From: Nepenthes gracilis | Lineage: Eukaryota > Streptophyta > Magnoliopsida > Caryophyllales > Nepenthaceae | Reading direction: 5' to 3' | Assembly (NCBI GenBank): GCA_033239525.1 | Contig: BSYO01000011.1 | Span: 11,559,078 to 11,623,077 of the forward strand | Length of the DNA: 64,000 nucleotides | In this document: one piece after another, positions 1 to 12,300 of the stretch | How positions within the stretch are numbered: position 1 is the first letter of the stretch | Layout: each line of letters begins with the position of its first letter | The notes under the pieces: model-generated | Told to the model about the DNA's origin: nothing | Seen by the model: the letters and a program-made list of their open reading frames with translations, nothing else | Database searches by the model: none | Position numbers and translations under genes: made by a program

Positions 1-1230
1 TGCTGTTTAGGGATCCGGTTCAGTGACCGATTCAAGGGTTTCTCCGGCCACCGGTTCACATGTGGATGGGTTAATATTAGTACTTACTATTTTGGTTGGG
101 TTGGCTGCCGGTTCAGCCCATTTGGTGTCCGATTTTGTCCATTTTCTTGGATTGCAATTTTCTGCATCGGTAAAAACAACTGGGCTGATTTTGTGGGTGA
201 CTTTGGGACCGGTTTAAGGCCGGTTCTTGACCGGTTCAAGGGTCCATTTTGTAGCTAAGAGTATAACATCCACTTAGGATGTTTAGGCTGGTTCAAACGT
301 TGAACAATTTGGGCAGTTCATGACCGATTCAGAGTTGAGTTCAGCTACTGAACATATCAGCATCCATCGCTTTAGAGGACCGGTTCAGGCTTTTACAAAT
401 TTTTTCTTCCTATTCTACGTGATGGTATGATAAATCAAAGAATATATTCAAGTATTGGAACAATGATACTTCAAAAGAAATGGCCAAAAATCAACAACAA
501 ATGAAGAAAGTTATAAGGGTACACTAGCCATATTATTCAGCTGAACTCCCTGCCTTTGGTTTTCCATCTCAGCTTCCCCTTCTATTTTTCCTTTTGCTTT
601 TCTCCTTCTCTCCCAGTTGCCTTCTCTTTTCTTCCGGCTGGTTTGGGCCCGGTTCGGGGACGGGTTCGGGTCTTATTTTTACCGGTTAATATTTTATTAT
701 TATCTTATATCATCCTAGTAAATTTTTGGGTGCCGGTTCATCTAGTTTGAAAACTAAAAATGAACCGGTTCAGTGGCCATGTCTCTAGCATGTGCTGGAA
801 AGCTGGTGGCTGATTCTAGTAGCTTCTAGGGCCCAGTTTAGTAGTTTTTCTAAATCTAATTTTACTAATTAATACTTTAGCATTATCATGTGACACTAGG
901 GTCTTTATCTTTCAACCAAGTTGAGGTTCGGTTATTTATATTATGATCTTTTCAGCACGCTCAAATCTATACAAGATACAAGCTATTTAATAGTTATTTA
1001 TTTATTTTTTTCAAAGCATTTTTTTTAGGGGTTTATGGATTGGTAGTTCAATCTTAGGACTTACTAACTTGGCCGGGTCGGCTACTGGTTCAATTGGTTC
1101 ATGGTCAGTTCAATTCATATACCTTGATTGCTAGATTCAACATCCGTAAGGATGATGAGGTCAATTCTGTTGCTGATTTGGGATTCGATTCATGGGTTAT
1201 TCTAAACTTAATTTTACAAGTTCATATTTA
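1..1230. repeat. Tandem unit 1 (partial) of the ~1.35-kb CCGGTTCA-rich array
   Basis: It shares long stretches with the next two units. For example, CACATGTGGATGG occurs at about 57, 1407 and 2752, and the CAGCTGAACTC block at about 538, 1903 and 3248. It carries the best-preserved CCGGTTCA octamers, including the perfect palindrome GAACCGGTTC near 763. The left edge is cut by the window. Confidence 0.85.
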
Positions 1231-2585
1231 AATATTATCATATGACTCTTGGACAAATTTTGGCTGCCAATTCAGCCAAATTGGAGTCCGGATCAGCCCC
1301 GGTTCAGAGACTGATTTTCAACCGCATCCTGATGTGGTTCAGCAAGAAATCTTGCTGTTCAGGGGTCCGATTCAGTGACTGATTTAGGTTTTCTTTGGCC
1401 ATCGGTTCACATGTAGATGGCTTAACATTATTACTTACTATTTTCTTTGGGTTGGCTGCCGGTTCAGCCCGTTTGGTATCCAACTTAGTCCATTTTCTTG
1501 GATTGCAGTTTTCTGCATTAGTAAGGACAACTAGGCTGATTCTGTGGGTGATTTTGGGGCTGATTTAAGGTCGGCTCTTGATCGGTTCAAGGGTCTATTT
1601 TTTAGCCAAGAGTGTAACATCCACTTTGAATGTTTAGGCAGGTTCAAACATTGAACAATTTGGCCAATTCATGATCGGTTCAGAGTTGAGTTCAACAACT
1701 AAACACATCAACATCCATAATTGATGCTACAGTTGCTTCAGGGGGTCGGTTCATGCTTTTATAAATTTTTCTTCCTATTCTACGTGATGATATGATAAAT
1801 TAGAGAGTATACTTAAGTATTGGAACAACAATACTTCAAAAGAAATGGTCAAAAATCAACAAAAAAAGAAAAAAGGTATAAGAGTACACTAGCCATATTA
1901 TTCAGCTGAACTCTCTGCCTTTAGTTTTCCATCTTAGCTTCCCCTTCTGTTTTTCTTTCTATTTTTCCTTTTGCTTTTCTCTTTTCTCCCAGTTTTCTTC
2001 TCTTTTCTTCCAACTGGTTCGGGCTCGGTTCGGGGATGGCTTCGGATCTTATTTTTACTGGTTAATATTTTATTATTATCTTATATCATCCTAGTTTATA
2101 GAAAAATTTATCTAGTTTGAAAATTAAAATCCTCTTGCCAGTTCATGTCTAACCAGCTTCTAATTTTAGTTGGTGTCCCAGTTTAGTGGTTTTTCTAAAT
2201 CTAATTTGGCTTCTAATACTTTAGCCTTGTGTTGCTAATTTAGGGAAAATTTTGGTTGTGCTGCCAATTTTTGAGGAATCTCGGCTACTGTTGCTGCTGC
2301 TGTCCCCACCGTAAATTGCTGCTCAAATGTAGATCAGCAAGACACTTGCTATTTAAGAGTCCAGCATATACTGATTCAAAGTATTATTGGTAGCCATTTT
2401 GTAGATTGGTAGTTCAATCTTTTTACATACAAAGTGTTCAAGCTGTTTAATCGGTTCATGAGGAGTTTGTTCATATACCTGTGTTTGTGTGATTCAACAT
2501 CAAAAGGATGATGAGGAAGATTTTAGTGCCGATTTGGAGATCTGTTTTAGGGGTTATTCTAAACTTAATTTTACAGGTTCATATT
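1231..2585. repeat. Tandem unit 2 of the ~1.35-kb array
   Basis: Bounded by two near-identical ATTTAAAYATTATCATATGAC blocks, at about 1228 and 2583. Many CCGGTTCA sites have become CTGGTTC, CCAGTTC or CTGATTC. A minus-strand TATA-like word (TCTATAAACTAG) sits near 2100, followed by a purine-rich stretch on that strand. Confidence 0.85.
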
Positions 2586-3835
2586 TAAACATTATCATAT
2601 GACTATTGGACAAATTTTGGCTACCGGTTCAGCCAAATTAGAGTTCGAACTGGTCCCGATTCAGAGATTGATTTTCAACTACATCCTGATGTGGTTTAGC
2701 ATGACATCTTATTGTTCAGAGATCTGGTTCAGGGTTTCTCTGGCCACCGGTTCACATGTGGATGGCTTAATATTAGTACTTACTATTTTGGTTGGGTTGG
2801 CTGCCGGTTCAGCCCATTTGGTATCCGACTTAGTCCATTTTCTTGGATTGCAGTTTTCTGCATTAGTAAGGACAACTCGGCTGATTCTGTGGGTGACTTT
2901 GGGGCTGATTTACGGCTGGTTTTTGACAGGTTCAAGGGTCCATTTTTCAGCCAAGAGTGTAACATCCACTTGGGATATTTAGGCCGGTTCAAACGTTGAA
3001 CTATTTGGCCAGTTCATGACCGGTTCAGAGTTGAGTTCAGCAACTGAACATATCAGTATCCATAATTGATGCTGCAGTTGCTTCAGGGGGCCGGTTTAGG
3101 ATTTTACAAATTTTTTCTTCCTATTCTACGTGATGATATGACAAATTAGAGAGTATACTCAAGTATTGGAACAACAATACTTCAAAAGAAATGGCCGAAA
3201 ATCAACAACAAATGAAGAAAGGTATAAGAGTACACTATCCATATTATTCAGCTGAACTCCCTGCCTTTAGTTTTCCATCTCAACTTTCCCTTCTGTTTTT
3301 CTTTCTGTTTTTCCTTTGGCTTTTCTCCTTCTCTCCCAGTTCCATTCTCTTTTCTTCCTTATGGTTCCTTCTTCTTTTTCTTCTTTTCCTTCCTCACATC
3401 TCTCTTTATAGAAAAATTTAAGAAATTTGCTGAATCAACACTCCTCTTGCCAGTACATTCTTAACCAGCGTCTAATTTTAGTTGGTGTCTCAGTTTAATG
3501 GTGAATCGTCACCTAATTTGGCTTCTAGATATACTGCCTTGTGTTGCTAATTTATTGGTTCTAAATGGCTGAAGTGTGCTGCCAATTTTCTCCTTGGAAT
3601 TTCGGCTACTGTTGCTGCTGCTGTCCCCACCGTAAATTGCTGCTGCTTCTTACTTTTGCAGCTTGTAAGCTGCTTCCTTCCCATTCTACTTTTTTGGCCA
3701 AGTGTTCAAGCTGTTATGCTGCTGAGGAGTTTGCCATGGTGTGTGTGTTTGTGTGATTTCAATTTAAATATTGAGAAGATTTTAGTGCCACCATGGAGAG
3801 CTGTTTTAATCTTTCAATCTAAATTTTTTTATATC
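2586..3835. repeat. Tandem unit 3 of the ~1.35-kb array
   Basis: Third unit, about 100 bp shorter than unit 2. It has the clearest minus-strand TATA motif (about 3400-3412) and a long pyrimidine-rich tract (about 3290-3400 on the + strand). It runs into the terminal 50 bp of the LTR (3836-3888). Confidence 0.8.
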
Positions 3836-3892
3836 ATTTGACCTCGATTAATTATGATTTGTTTGATTGAAAAATCTCGGACGTTACATTAC

Positions 3893-4084
3893 GCTTCTCT
3901 TTTCTTCTTTCTTTTATTATCCAACCAACACTCAGGCACCAACATTGGTGTGCCTCGAGCGACATCCAACCAATCTAAATATACTTTTAAATTTTATAAT
4001 ATTTAATTAATTTTTATTATATCCAAATTATCTAAAATTATAATTAATATTAAAATAATTCAAATAAAAATTCAAAATATTATA
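3893..4084 (-). mobile_element. LTR fragment of the 61-kb chromovirus family
   Basis: About 190 bp match the U3 end of the LTR at about 60920-61097. The shared layout is a pyrimidine tract, TATTATCCAA-like words, a GCCTCGAGC-type block, the AT-rich run CATAATTAATATTAAAATAATT (here TATAATTAATATTAAAATAATT) and the terminal ATTCAAGATATTACA (here ATTCAAAATATTATA). The flank after 4084 does not look like that family's polypurine tract, so this is an outer LTR edge. It starts right where the left LTR ends, which suggests the left element inserted into it. Confidence 0.6.
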
Positions 4085-5780
4085 AAAAAAATTGATTAAT
4101 TTTATGAGTCATAAGAAATAAATTTTCATATACAAGGATTATTTCATTTGTTTTGATTAAAACCAACTTATCTATTTGATGGGAACAACAGTCCACGGAT
4201 CGGCCTAGACCCCATCTATAGAAGAGAGAAAGGTTCGAATCATGATGGCTCAACAAAAAACTCTCTAGGCTCAAGATCTAGAAAATACGATGGTGAATCT
4301 AAGCGATTAAACTCGAAACTGTCAAATAATAAATGGGTAATTATGGTTAATCAATGGACTACTCTAGCGATTATAGTTCACAAATAGTGACTGACAATCA
4401 TTATAGCTCAACGAATAAATGTAGACAATAATTACTAGTATAATGCCTACGCGATTACTAGAGCACTAATGGTAGACGACAGTTATATGAATACTGTCCT
4501 TATTATTGTAGAGCCGTAATGTCCATAGATCCACCCTATAAATACACAATTTTCTTTGTAGGAAAAGGGAGATCCCAATCAGAAAAAAGGGTTTAGACAA
4601 ATAAAAGCCACTCAAACTTTTGAATGCACCTCATAAAAAGCTACTCTCTCCACGAGTATATCAACTAAAAGCCGTTCACTCATTCGAGCATACCCAGCAG
4701 AGTTTGGCCCCCCATTCAACACTCAATCCCCATTCATATTTGCATTCACATATTCATTTTCTCCTTCTATCTTTCTTTTAAATATAAAAAAATTACTGAT
4801 TTGAATATTAGATGACATATTAGAAAGCGAATCTTATATTTTTCTGACATCTTATTTGTTTGTTATGGTGCGTAAGATTTAAATTCAGAATAACAAAGAT
4901 TAGACCCGTATCCAATTAGACAGTCGAGTTAGGTGGCTCCCTAATTTATTCAGTATTTCAAATCCAGTGATGTATCATTACTATTTTTCTTTTATAATTT
5001 TGTAGCAAAATAAATACTAAATCGGATAATTCAAAGTTTTGAAAATTGACATTAAATAGATTGTGTCAATTTATTTATTATTATTTATTCTAATTAATTT
5101 AAATAAATAAATAAAATATCACATTACTAAAAAATTTTAATAATAAAAAAAAGTAATCCAAAAACATAATTTAATTTATTATAGGTGGACAACAAGCCAG
5201 ACGGCTGGGGAATGCATAGAGGGGATAGAGATACTTGTGTTTTGTCAGTATTTTATATTGTATACTAACGAACTTCTCATAAATATAAAAAAAAAAATAC
5301 ATTATGTCATTCAATGATGTTCTGACAATAGCTAAAAAATATTTCAAATTAGTTCTCATTTTATGTGCCGTTGGATTAATGAAAATTCTCATGGTGCAAT
5401 CAGACATAAAAAAAATATATAGAAATAAAAATAAACATATATTATTTAAAAAATAGAAATTGAGCGATAAATCCGGGTGGGGAAAGGGAGAACAGAGTTC
5501 TGAAACATTCCGCGTGCGAAACAGTGAAAGTTAATAGAAGTCATGAAAATTCTGAAAACTGAGAAAATTATCCCACCAAGAAGCGATCATTTACCGCTTT
5601 CTCTTTAATTTTCGGGTAGTTCTACTGTTTCTTGCACCCCACTTTTGGTATCTCATTCATCATTCAGTTTATTTTTTTAATAAAATCATCTTAGCAGATA
5701 AACCGTCGGGATCTCTCTTAATTCACCGTTCCAGTGATAGATAGATAGATATACTCCTGACCCCGAAAAAATTATGGATA
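4085..5780. other. AT-rich intergenic DNA with a possible LTR remnant
   Basis: No gene was recognised. About 4300-4760 has an LTR-like layout: a TATA motif (CCTATAAATACAC near 4532), a leader-like segment after it, and repeated GCGATTA words. I cannot assign a family. 4760-5500 is AT-rich with short poly(A) and TTTA runs. A (GATA)4 run sits near 5737. Confidence 0.35.
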
Positions 5781-5782
5781 GA

Positions 5783-5855
5783 TATAAATAATTGATGCCC
5801 CGACGGTCTCTTCCTTTCCGCTTTGTTAGATCGACATTGCCAGATTGGGGTCGAA
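5783..5855 (+). promoter_or_regulatory. Putative core promoter and first leader exon of the PP2C gene
   Basis: TATAAATA at 5783-5790 is the only good TATA box in the 700 bp before the PP2C start codon. A transcript starting about 30 bp downstream would reach a donor-like GTATGT at 5856. A matching acceptor (TTGTAG, ending 6201) lies 52 bp before the ATG, giving a 346-bp intron in the 5' leader. This is inference from motif spacing only. Confidence 0.4.
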
Positions 5856-6253
5856 GTATGTATTCAGTTATCCGAACCCTGTTCTAACTTGCATTTTCAA
5901 CTTCTTTATGCTCGTCTTTGGTGTATTTGCTATTTTAATTTTTTTTTCTGACTTTCTTCATTCTATACATTATTGTAGTGATCATCGCCGAATTTTAAGA
6001 ATTATCCGGCTGTTGTTGAATCATGTTTGTTCCTTGGATTAGTACTTCCTAGGGATTCTTATTTTGGGTCTGCAATCAATTCAGTCTAGGGTTTTACTTT
6101 GGCAATCAAAACAATTTAAACTTCTGATTTCGCTCAGGGTAACCTATACTTAGGAAATTTTGCGCTGCCTTTGGAATTTTCTTCTTGGTTTGAAATTGTA
6201 GGTGATTGTAATATTCTAATTGACGGGGATTTATTGCGTTCTTTCTGCTGAAG

Positions 6254-6370
6254 ATGGGCATTTACCTAAGTGCTCCCAAGACCGAGAAATTTTCAGAAGA
6301 TGGCGAAAATAGTAGACTTAGATATGGTTACTCATCGATGCAAGGCTGGCGTGCAACAATGGAAGATGCT
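6254..6370 (+). CDS. PP2C coding exon 1
   Basis: Residues 1-39: the MG start with a myristoylation-like context, then the first PP2C motif ending in MEDA. Donor GTGAGT, phase 0. The ATG is the first in the inferred leader and matches the family start. Confidence 0.92.
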
Positions 6371-9300
6371 GTGAGTTATCCAACTCTCTTGGCCTATCTT
6401 TTCTATTGAGCTAGTTAAAACAATTTTATTGTTTGTGTAATTGTTTTGCGTTATTTTTAAGAATTTGTGCTATGTGATGCATCTATTGAAAAATGCGGTG
6501 AACTGGTGGATTTGCAGAAACAAGTAATTTTGTGGTACTGGACATTTTTTAAAAATATATCGGATAAATTTCTGTTGTCTGTACTAGTTGTTAAGGGAGC
6601 ATACTCTATTGATTGGCTCTCTGATGATTATGCAGTTCATATTCATAATCATACTTGAATGGAAGCTGGACGAAATTGCTGTCATTATCTTATTGTTTCT
6701 GTACTGATGAAATAATTTCTATGAAAATTTAGAATATGACAGGACCACTGGCCCTCTGTTCAGACCACAGTTGTAATTATGTAATTTTATTGTTAAATAT
6801 GTTTCAAACGTAGCTTTTGATTTGTAGGAATTCCATATATGATAGAATTAAGTTTGTAGAGGGTGGTGATTTAAATCGTAATGCTGGGTTTTTGATATCT
6901 CCTCTATCGCAAACCACAGTTGCTATACCAGGAGGATAGTGATCTTATATTTAGAAGTTGAGGAGATTTTTTTCCTCATCAAGTACTGGCAAATAATATA
7001 TATTTACATATGTACGTACACATACATATCTTTGTGTGCGTGCATTGGTGCGTGCGTGAATGTATATGTCTGTATGTATGGTTCAGTAGTAGACCGTTTC
7101 TCATTGTCCAGCACGTGAAGATCAGTAGTTATCTTGTTCATTTGAACTTAGGAGAACTTTATCTACTATCTTTGATCTATGGAATGTTCTTGATTAATGT
7201 TTTCATTGACAAAACGTGACCATGTTGATGCTTGGCTAAACACTTGACTGCAAGTTTGATTTCAAGCATTTGGAGCAAAATTGCTCTGCATGATGCTATC
7301 TCACAACCATATGATTTTGATTTATAAGTATCTGAATTACTTACTCGAACAAGGTGCTTGAGGCTTGGGGATTAATATTTGGTGGCAAAAATGAGGTGGA
7401 TGAATGGATAAGCAGACTATTAATGAGGTATGCAAGGTGGGGGTTCGTATTGGTGACGCAATAAACTTACAGCAGTTAAATGGATTGGTATGTCTTATTT
7501 GGCAAGTAGCATGTAGGTGTCAATGCATCAATATCTACATACATATATGCTGACTGTTATCTAGGCAACGGGAATTTATTAAATCTGAAAAATGAAGAAG
7601 GAGCAAAGGTGATGAGTTCTCAGATTGGTGGTGCAGGATAATAAGAATAAAATTATGGCCAATCAATTGCACCATTTGATTAGTCCATGACTTCAACTCT
7701 TCGTACATCATAGTTGCTAGAAATTGGATCTGAGCAAATATTTGGACAAGTACTCAGATTGGTGGTGCAAGATAATAGGAAAAAATTATGAGCAATCCAT
7801 TGCATTGCACCATTTGATTGATCCTCACTTCAACTCTTTGTATATTATAGTTGATAGAAATTTGATCTAGGCAAATATTTGAACAGTCCTATGTTTGATT
7901 CTTGCTCACACTCCTAATTCTCCTTATTCTTCTTGCCTCTTTCAGATGAACTTGGTATTCTGATATTAACATTTTGGAAATCTGGAACAGGGTGATCAAA
8001 GAAGACATGATGGTTTTAGACTTCATTGAGCCCTCATTTTTTTAATCTGTCCAGAATTTGGAATAAAAGGATACATGTAGTTGGCTCCAGATGTTTGGCG
8101 GAAAGCCTTTTTGATGTCATGCTGTTGTCAGGCAGGAATTGTTTCTTGAGCAAACTATGTGTGGTGATGGGACTCCATGGAATTTGGATGCAATAGATTA
8201 TATTGTTACAATTGCTCAACATATTCTGTTTACATCAAATCAGTATACTAACAGAATATGTCATTCGGTAAAACATTGCCTGCATTTGTAAATACTATGC
8301 AAAATGCTGTATCTTATCTTAGAACCAGTCATTGGATTACCGGATGCTCTTTATTTCCTAAAAGTGACTTCATGCTCTTTATGTGCTACCTAAATTGATT
8401 ACTTAGTGGCATGGATGAAAATATCGGTGTAGGCATTGGTGTTTGTATCGGTTGTGGTTATATGAGTATTGTCCATATTGGACAATATGTAGAAAGATCT
8501 GATATTAGAAGAATATTTTTTTCTGAGAACCATAAGTTGGCAAGCAAATTACGGCCTGTATATTATGCTATATTGCCGATACATCAAATAGTACAATTTT
8601 GCTGCAATATCAAAAATATTGGTATCGAGGCCCAATACTGATATATATCAGCCGATATTTTCACCCATGCTTGGTAGTTGGTACACTAGCCTTAGTAAAG
8701 TTACCTATTAGCTTATCCGATGTTTTTTTATTGTTGAATTTCATGATAGTTATGGTCCCTGCTTGCTGCTTGGGTTGGTGATGACTTTATCAGCTCCAAA
8801 TTTCCTGTCTGCTTAAGAGTTATATGAAGGATTTCCCGTATCTCAACATTGAAGTCAGTGATACTAGAATTCAGGCGCTTTCCTAGATAAGAAAGATAGT
8901 TACCATCTAACTCCTGTATTGGCTATGTTGTGGGTTTTGTAAACTTAGAACAATTTGCAGTATAATTCTTTCTTAAACAGTCACATAGGCTGTTCTGTGA
9001 TGCCTTGTGTTCACTATTATTATTTTGTTTCTCTAGCATGCTGCCTTTCCGGATCTGGATGCTTCTACTTCATTCTTTGGTGTTTATGATGGCCATGGAG
9101 GTGAGTACCTGAAGTTTCATGTACTTTATGGAGTGTCATGCTTCTCCCTGCCAGTTTTTCATGCTCGTATCTACTTTATCATATTAGATTTGTGACATTG
9201 TCAGAATGAAAACTAGTCAGGCCGCAAAGAAGTAAAAGTAGTTAATCTATTGCTTTATTTTCATTGGATACACTCTTCTTTTTGTGCATTGGATTTGTCC

Positions 9301-12300
9301 TTCTTGCTTTATTTTCATTGGGGAGGGTGAGCTTTTCATTGTGATGCATGCATGCACAAACCTAAATTGGGGCTGCTGAAATTTTAGCTGCATCTTGAAC
9401 ATGAAATGTACAATGTAGCACAATCTCTACTACTTGAAGCACTGTGTCTGTGACATGGTGAGATCCTGTGGGGGAGACCAAAAACAAGGACCGAGAACAA
9501 ACCACACAACAAATTCAATTCAAACAATAACACACAACATGATACACATCACATTCCTAACAATATGATATCAATACATGTTTACAAGTTCATGCCCAAT
9601 GTGCAAAAATGTGGTACAGTGCTAAATTAGGAAAAACTTATGGTACATGAACTGATGTGGATGTCTGTCGTTTGGCGAACATATTGTCAATTGACAAGAG
9701 AGTCAGAAAAGGATTTAGATTGAAACTTATTGCTCTGGAAGTAAGATAAATAAAGGAATGAGCCACAGCCTTATAGAAAATTTTCTCCATGCAATAAGGT
9801 GGGATAAAACAAAAGTGGCATTCTCACTGGATTAAGTGTTTTACTATTTTCTTTACTTTTTTTTATTTTTGGGGAGCTTCTTTTCTATTTAAGTGAGTGG
9901 AAAATTGCTATAGGAGCTTGCAATAATTGGTGGGCAAAGTTACGGGGGTTGGCCACCCCTGCCCTCCCAGTCACTGGTTGTTTGGTTAAATGGAATTAAA
10001 TGGCGTGTCACACACCAACCATCTGCAAATAAATTGCCTTCAATTTCTTATTCCAATTATATTTAAATACTCCCAAGTGTTAATTTAGGTTTTAGGTTGT
10101 GAATAAATGTTAAAATTGATGTGTGACATGGAGACTTACAAAAATGCATCTGTGTAACATCGAGAACAGGTATCTCAAGGGGATTAAGAGGTTGTGTGGT
10201 GATTAAGCTAATTTAGAAAATTGTGGGAACATAAAAATTGGTTAGATAAGTGTGGAAAAGCCCTTTAGTCTATATCATTTATAAGATAGATACACATTGA
10301 ATTCCATCCTATGTTAAATGACCTATTTTCCTTGTACATTACCAAAATTTTGACCCTCCACTTTCCTATAATATGCCAGCATTGTCAAGTTTTATTTTTG
10401 CAACTTCATTTTCTAGTATAATTACTTTTGAATTTCAAAATGAAACAAAGGTAATAATGGCTCCTTCTTGAACTTTAAACTTTGGTTGGCCTTTTGAATT
10501 ACATATGTAAACTTAACTTGAAAGGCATAACTTTAACAACTAGTTTGTGCTATTTAACATCATCAATAAGAGATTCAGTATGGGATAACTTGAGTATTAA
10601 TTATCCAATGACCAATATTATACATCATACAATATACATTTTTGGGGAATACTAATTGAACAAGGAACAAGGGCATTGTAACTGTTTGGTTTGGTGCTGC
10701 GAACATCAACACCTGAAGTTTATACCCATATTGACATGGTTAGTTGTAAACGAAGTGATTCACACTACATTTTACTGTTATAGAGAAGGAAGATGATATA
10801 TGCTATGTTTGGGAAGCCAGATTTTGAGCAGGTTTATTGCAAGAAGCTGCAATTGCTTTTCATGAAGCTCATGGGTGTTGTCTGGTAAACTAGTTTTTGC
10901 TGGCAGCTGGCAGTAGCTATTTCCAAAGGTTGGAAGCTTGGGAGCTTCCGATATAGTTTCTTACTCACAACAGAGGAACAACACAATTTTACCGAACACC
11001 TTCCAACTTATGGCACAACCATAACTGAGCTCTAACACAACATTAGTGTTGCAACAATTTCCCCAACACAGATATAGCTGATGTGTGAGAGGGCTAACAA
11101 TTTGAGCCAACAAGCTTGATATCCAGGATGGCATTTATTTGAGCTTTGCTACCTTATTGCAGCATGCTTCTTTAGTTATCAAATGGACTAAAGCCTTCTT
11201 TTACAGTTGCTATGAAGATATTTATCGTCAGGATTTGGATAGTAATAACAGTGAATGCATACATTTTGTGTTTGTTTTTTTATTTATCAACTTAGTTAAT
11301 TCTGCTTAAGATTGGCCTTCAATTTAATTAATCAAATTTTCCAAAGACTAAACTGAATGAGCCCCCTATGCCCAAAATATTTAACTTCTTCCTCTGTCTT
11401 ATATTAAACTTCTTAATTACCTTTCTAACATACCCTAAGTTAAATGTCAATTTCCTAAAAAGAAACCATTTTCAAATTCATCTTTCCATTTTATACTCAG
11501 CGTGATTTTACAATAATAAGAATGACAATAAAGATAGCTGTGGGGGGTACTGGGTAGTCTTTCAAACTTTTATAATCAAAGCCTTAAGAGTAAAATTGGA
11601 TAACTATAAATGGTAGCCTCCGTTAAAAGCTTGTGCAAATGTATATCAGTGAGTTTCAGTGTGTGTTGGTGGGAGTTCTAAGTCATATTCGTATTGTTTT
11701 AACATCTAGAGTTGATGACATTTAGTCTTAAATTTTGACCAGTGCTAGAGAGCACTTTAGGGTACTCCTTAGTCAGCCTAGTCATTGTATGTTGTTTACA
11801 TTATAGATTTTATTGAACTAAATTTTCATATGCTTTCTGAGACATTTGGTAGCAAATGGAAACATTCACATTTTTTTGGTTCAGTAAGGTTCTTACATAG
11901 CCATTTTGATTGCCATTTGCCAATACTTATGCCCTGTTGGCTGGGCCAATTCTCCGAGCAAATTCCCTGAGGCCAATTTGCCATATCATAGTGAATGGGG
12001 CCAAAATTGTTGCTAGCCAGAAATCAGCATACCCATCAATTTGATTCAAGTCCATCAATTCCCATCAATTCCCATAGGCCATAGTAGATTATTCAATTTC
12101 AACCAAAAAAAATAAAAAAACCTTTGGTTGAGTTATGCTTCCGAACTAGAATGAAAGTATACATGTCTGAGGTCTCAGTTAAAGTATCCACCTTATGTTT
12201 ACTCTTAAAGATAAGGAACAACTGTACATCACGGAGAGGACACTACAACTTCATACAAAGTCTCAGAACTTAAAGAGAAGCTAGCAACAAGATGGATACA

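Larger units (their letters stand above)
1..3888 (-). mobile_element. Long LTR of a Tekay/Del-like Ty3/gypsy chromovirus (minus strand, runs off left edge)
   Basis: Read on the minus strand, the sequence starts at 3888 with TGTAACGTCCGAG, which resembles the TGTAACRYCC-type start of plant Tekay/Del chromovirus LTRs. Downstream on the minus strand there is a TATA motif (TCTATAAAGAGAG, about 3412-3400) followed by a purine-rich leader, the same layout as in the chromovirus LTR at 59340-61097. The body is made of three tandem units of about 1.35 kb. No coding domain is visible; short open frames here are pyrimidine-rich noise. The other LTR edge and the internal region lie outside the window, so a 5' LTR and a solo LTR cannot be told apart. 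Confidence 0.6.
6371..9036 (+). other. PP2C intron 1 (2.7 kb)
   Basis: Contains an imperfect 134-bp tandem duplication (7619-7886) and a MITE-like element (8409-8670). Nothing coding was recognised. Ends in a CTCTAG acceptor. Confidence 0.85.

Noticed and set aside
556..3421. Short open frames in the left LTR
   Set aside because: They repeat with the tandem units, change frame between them and match no protein family.
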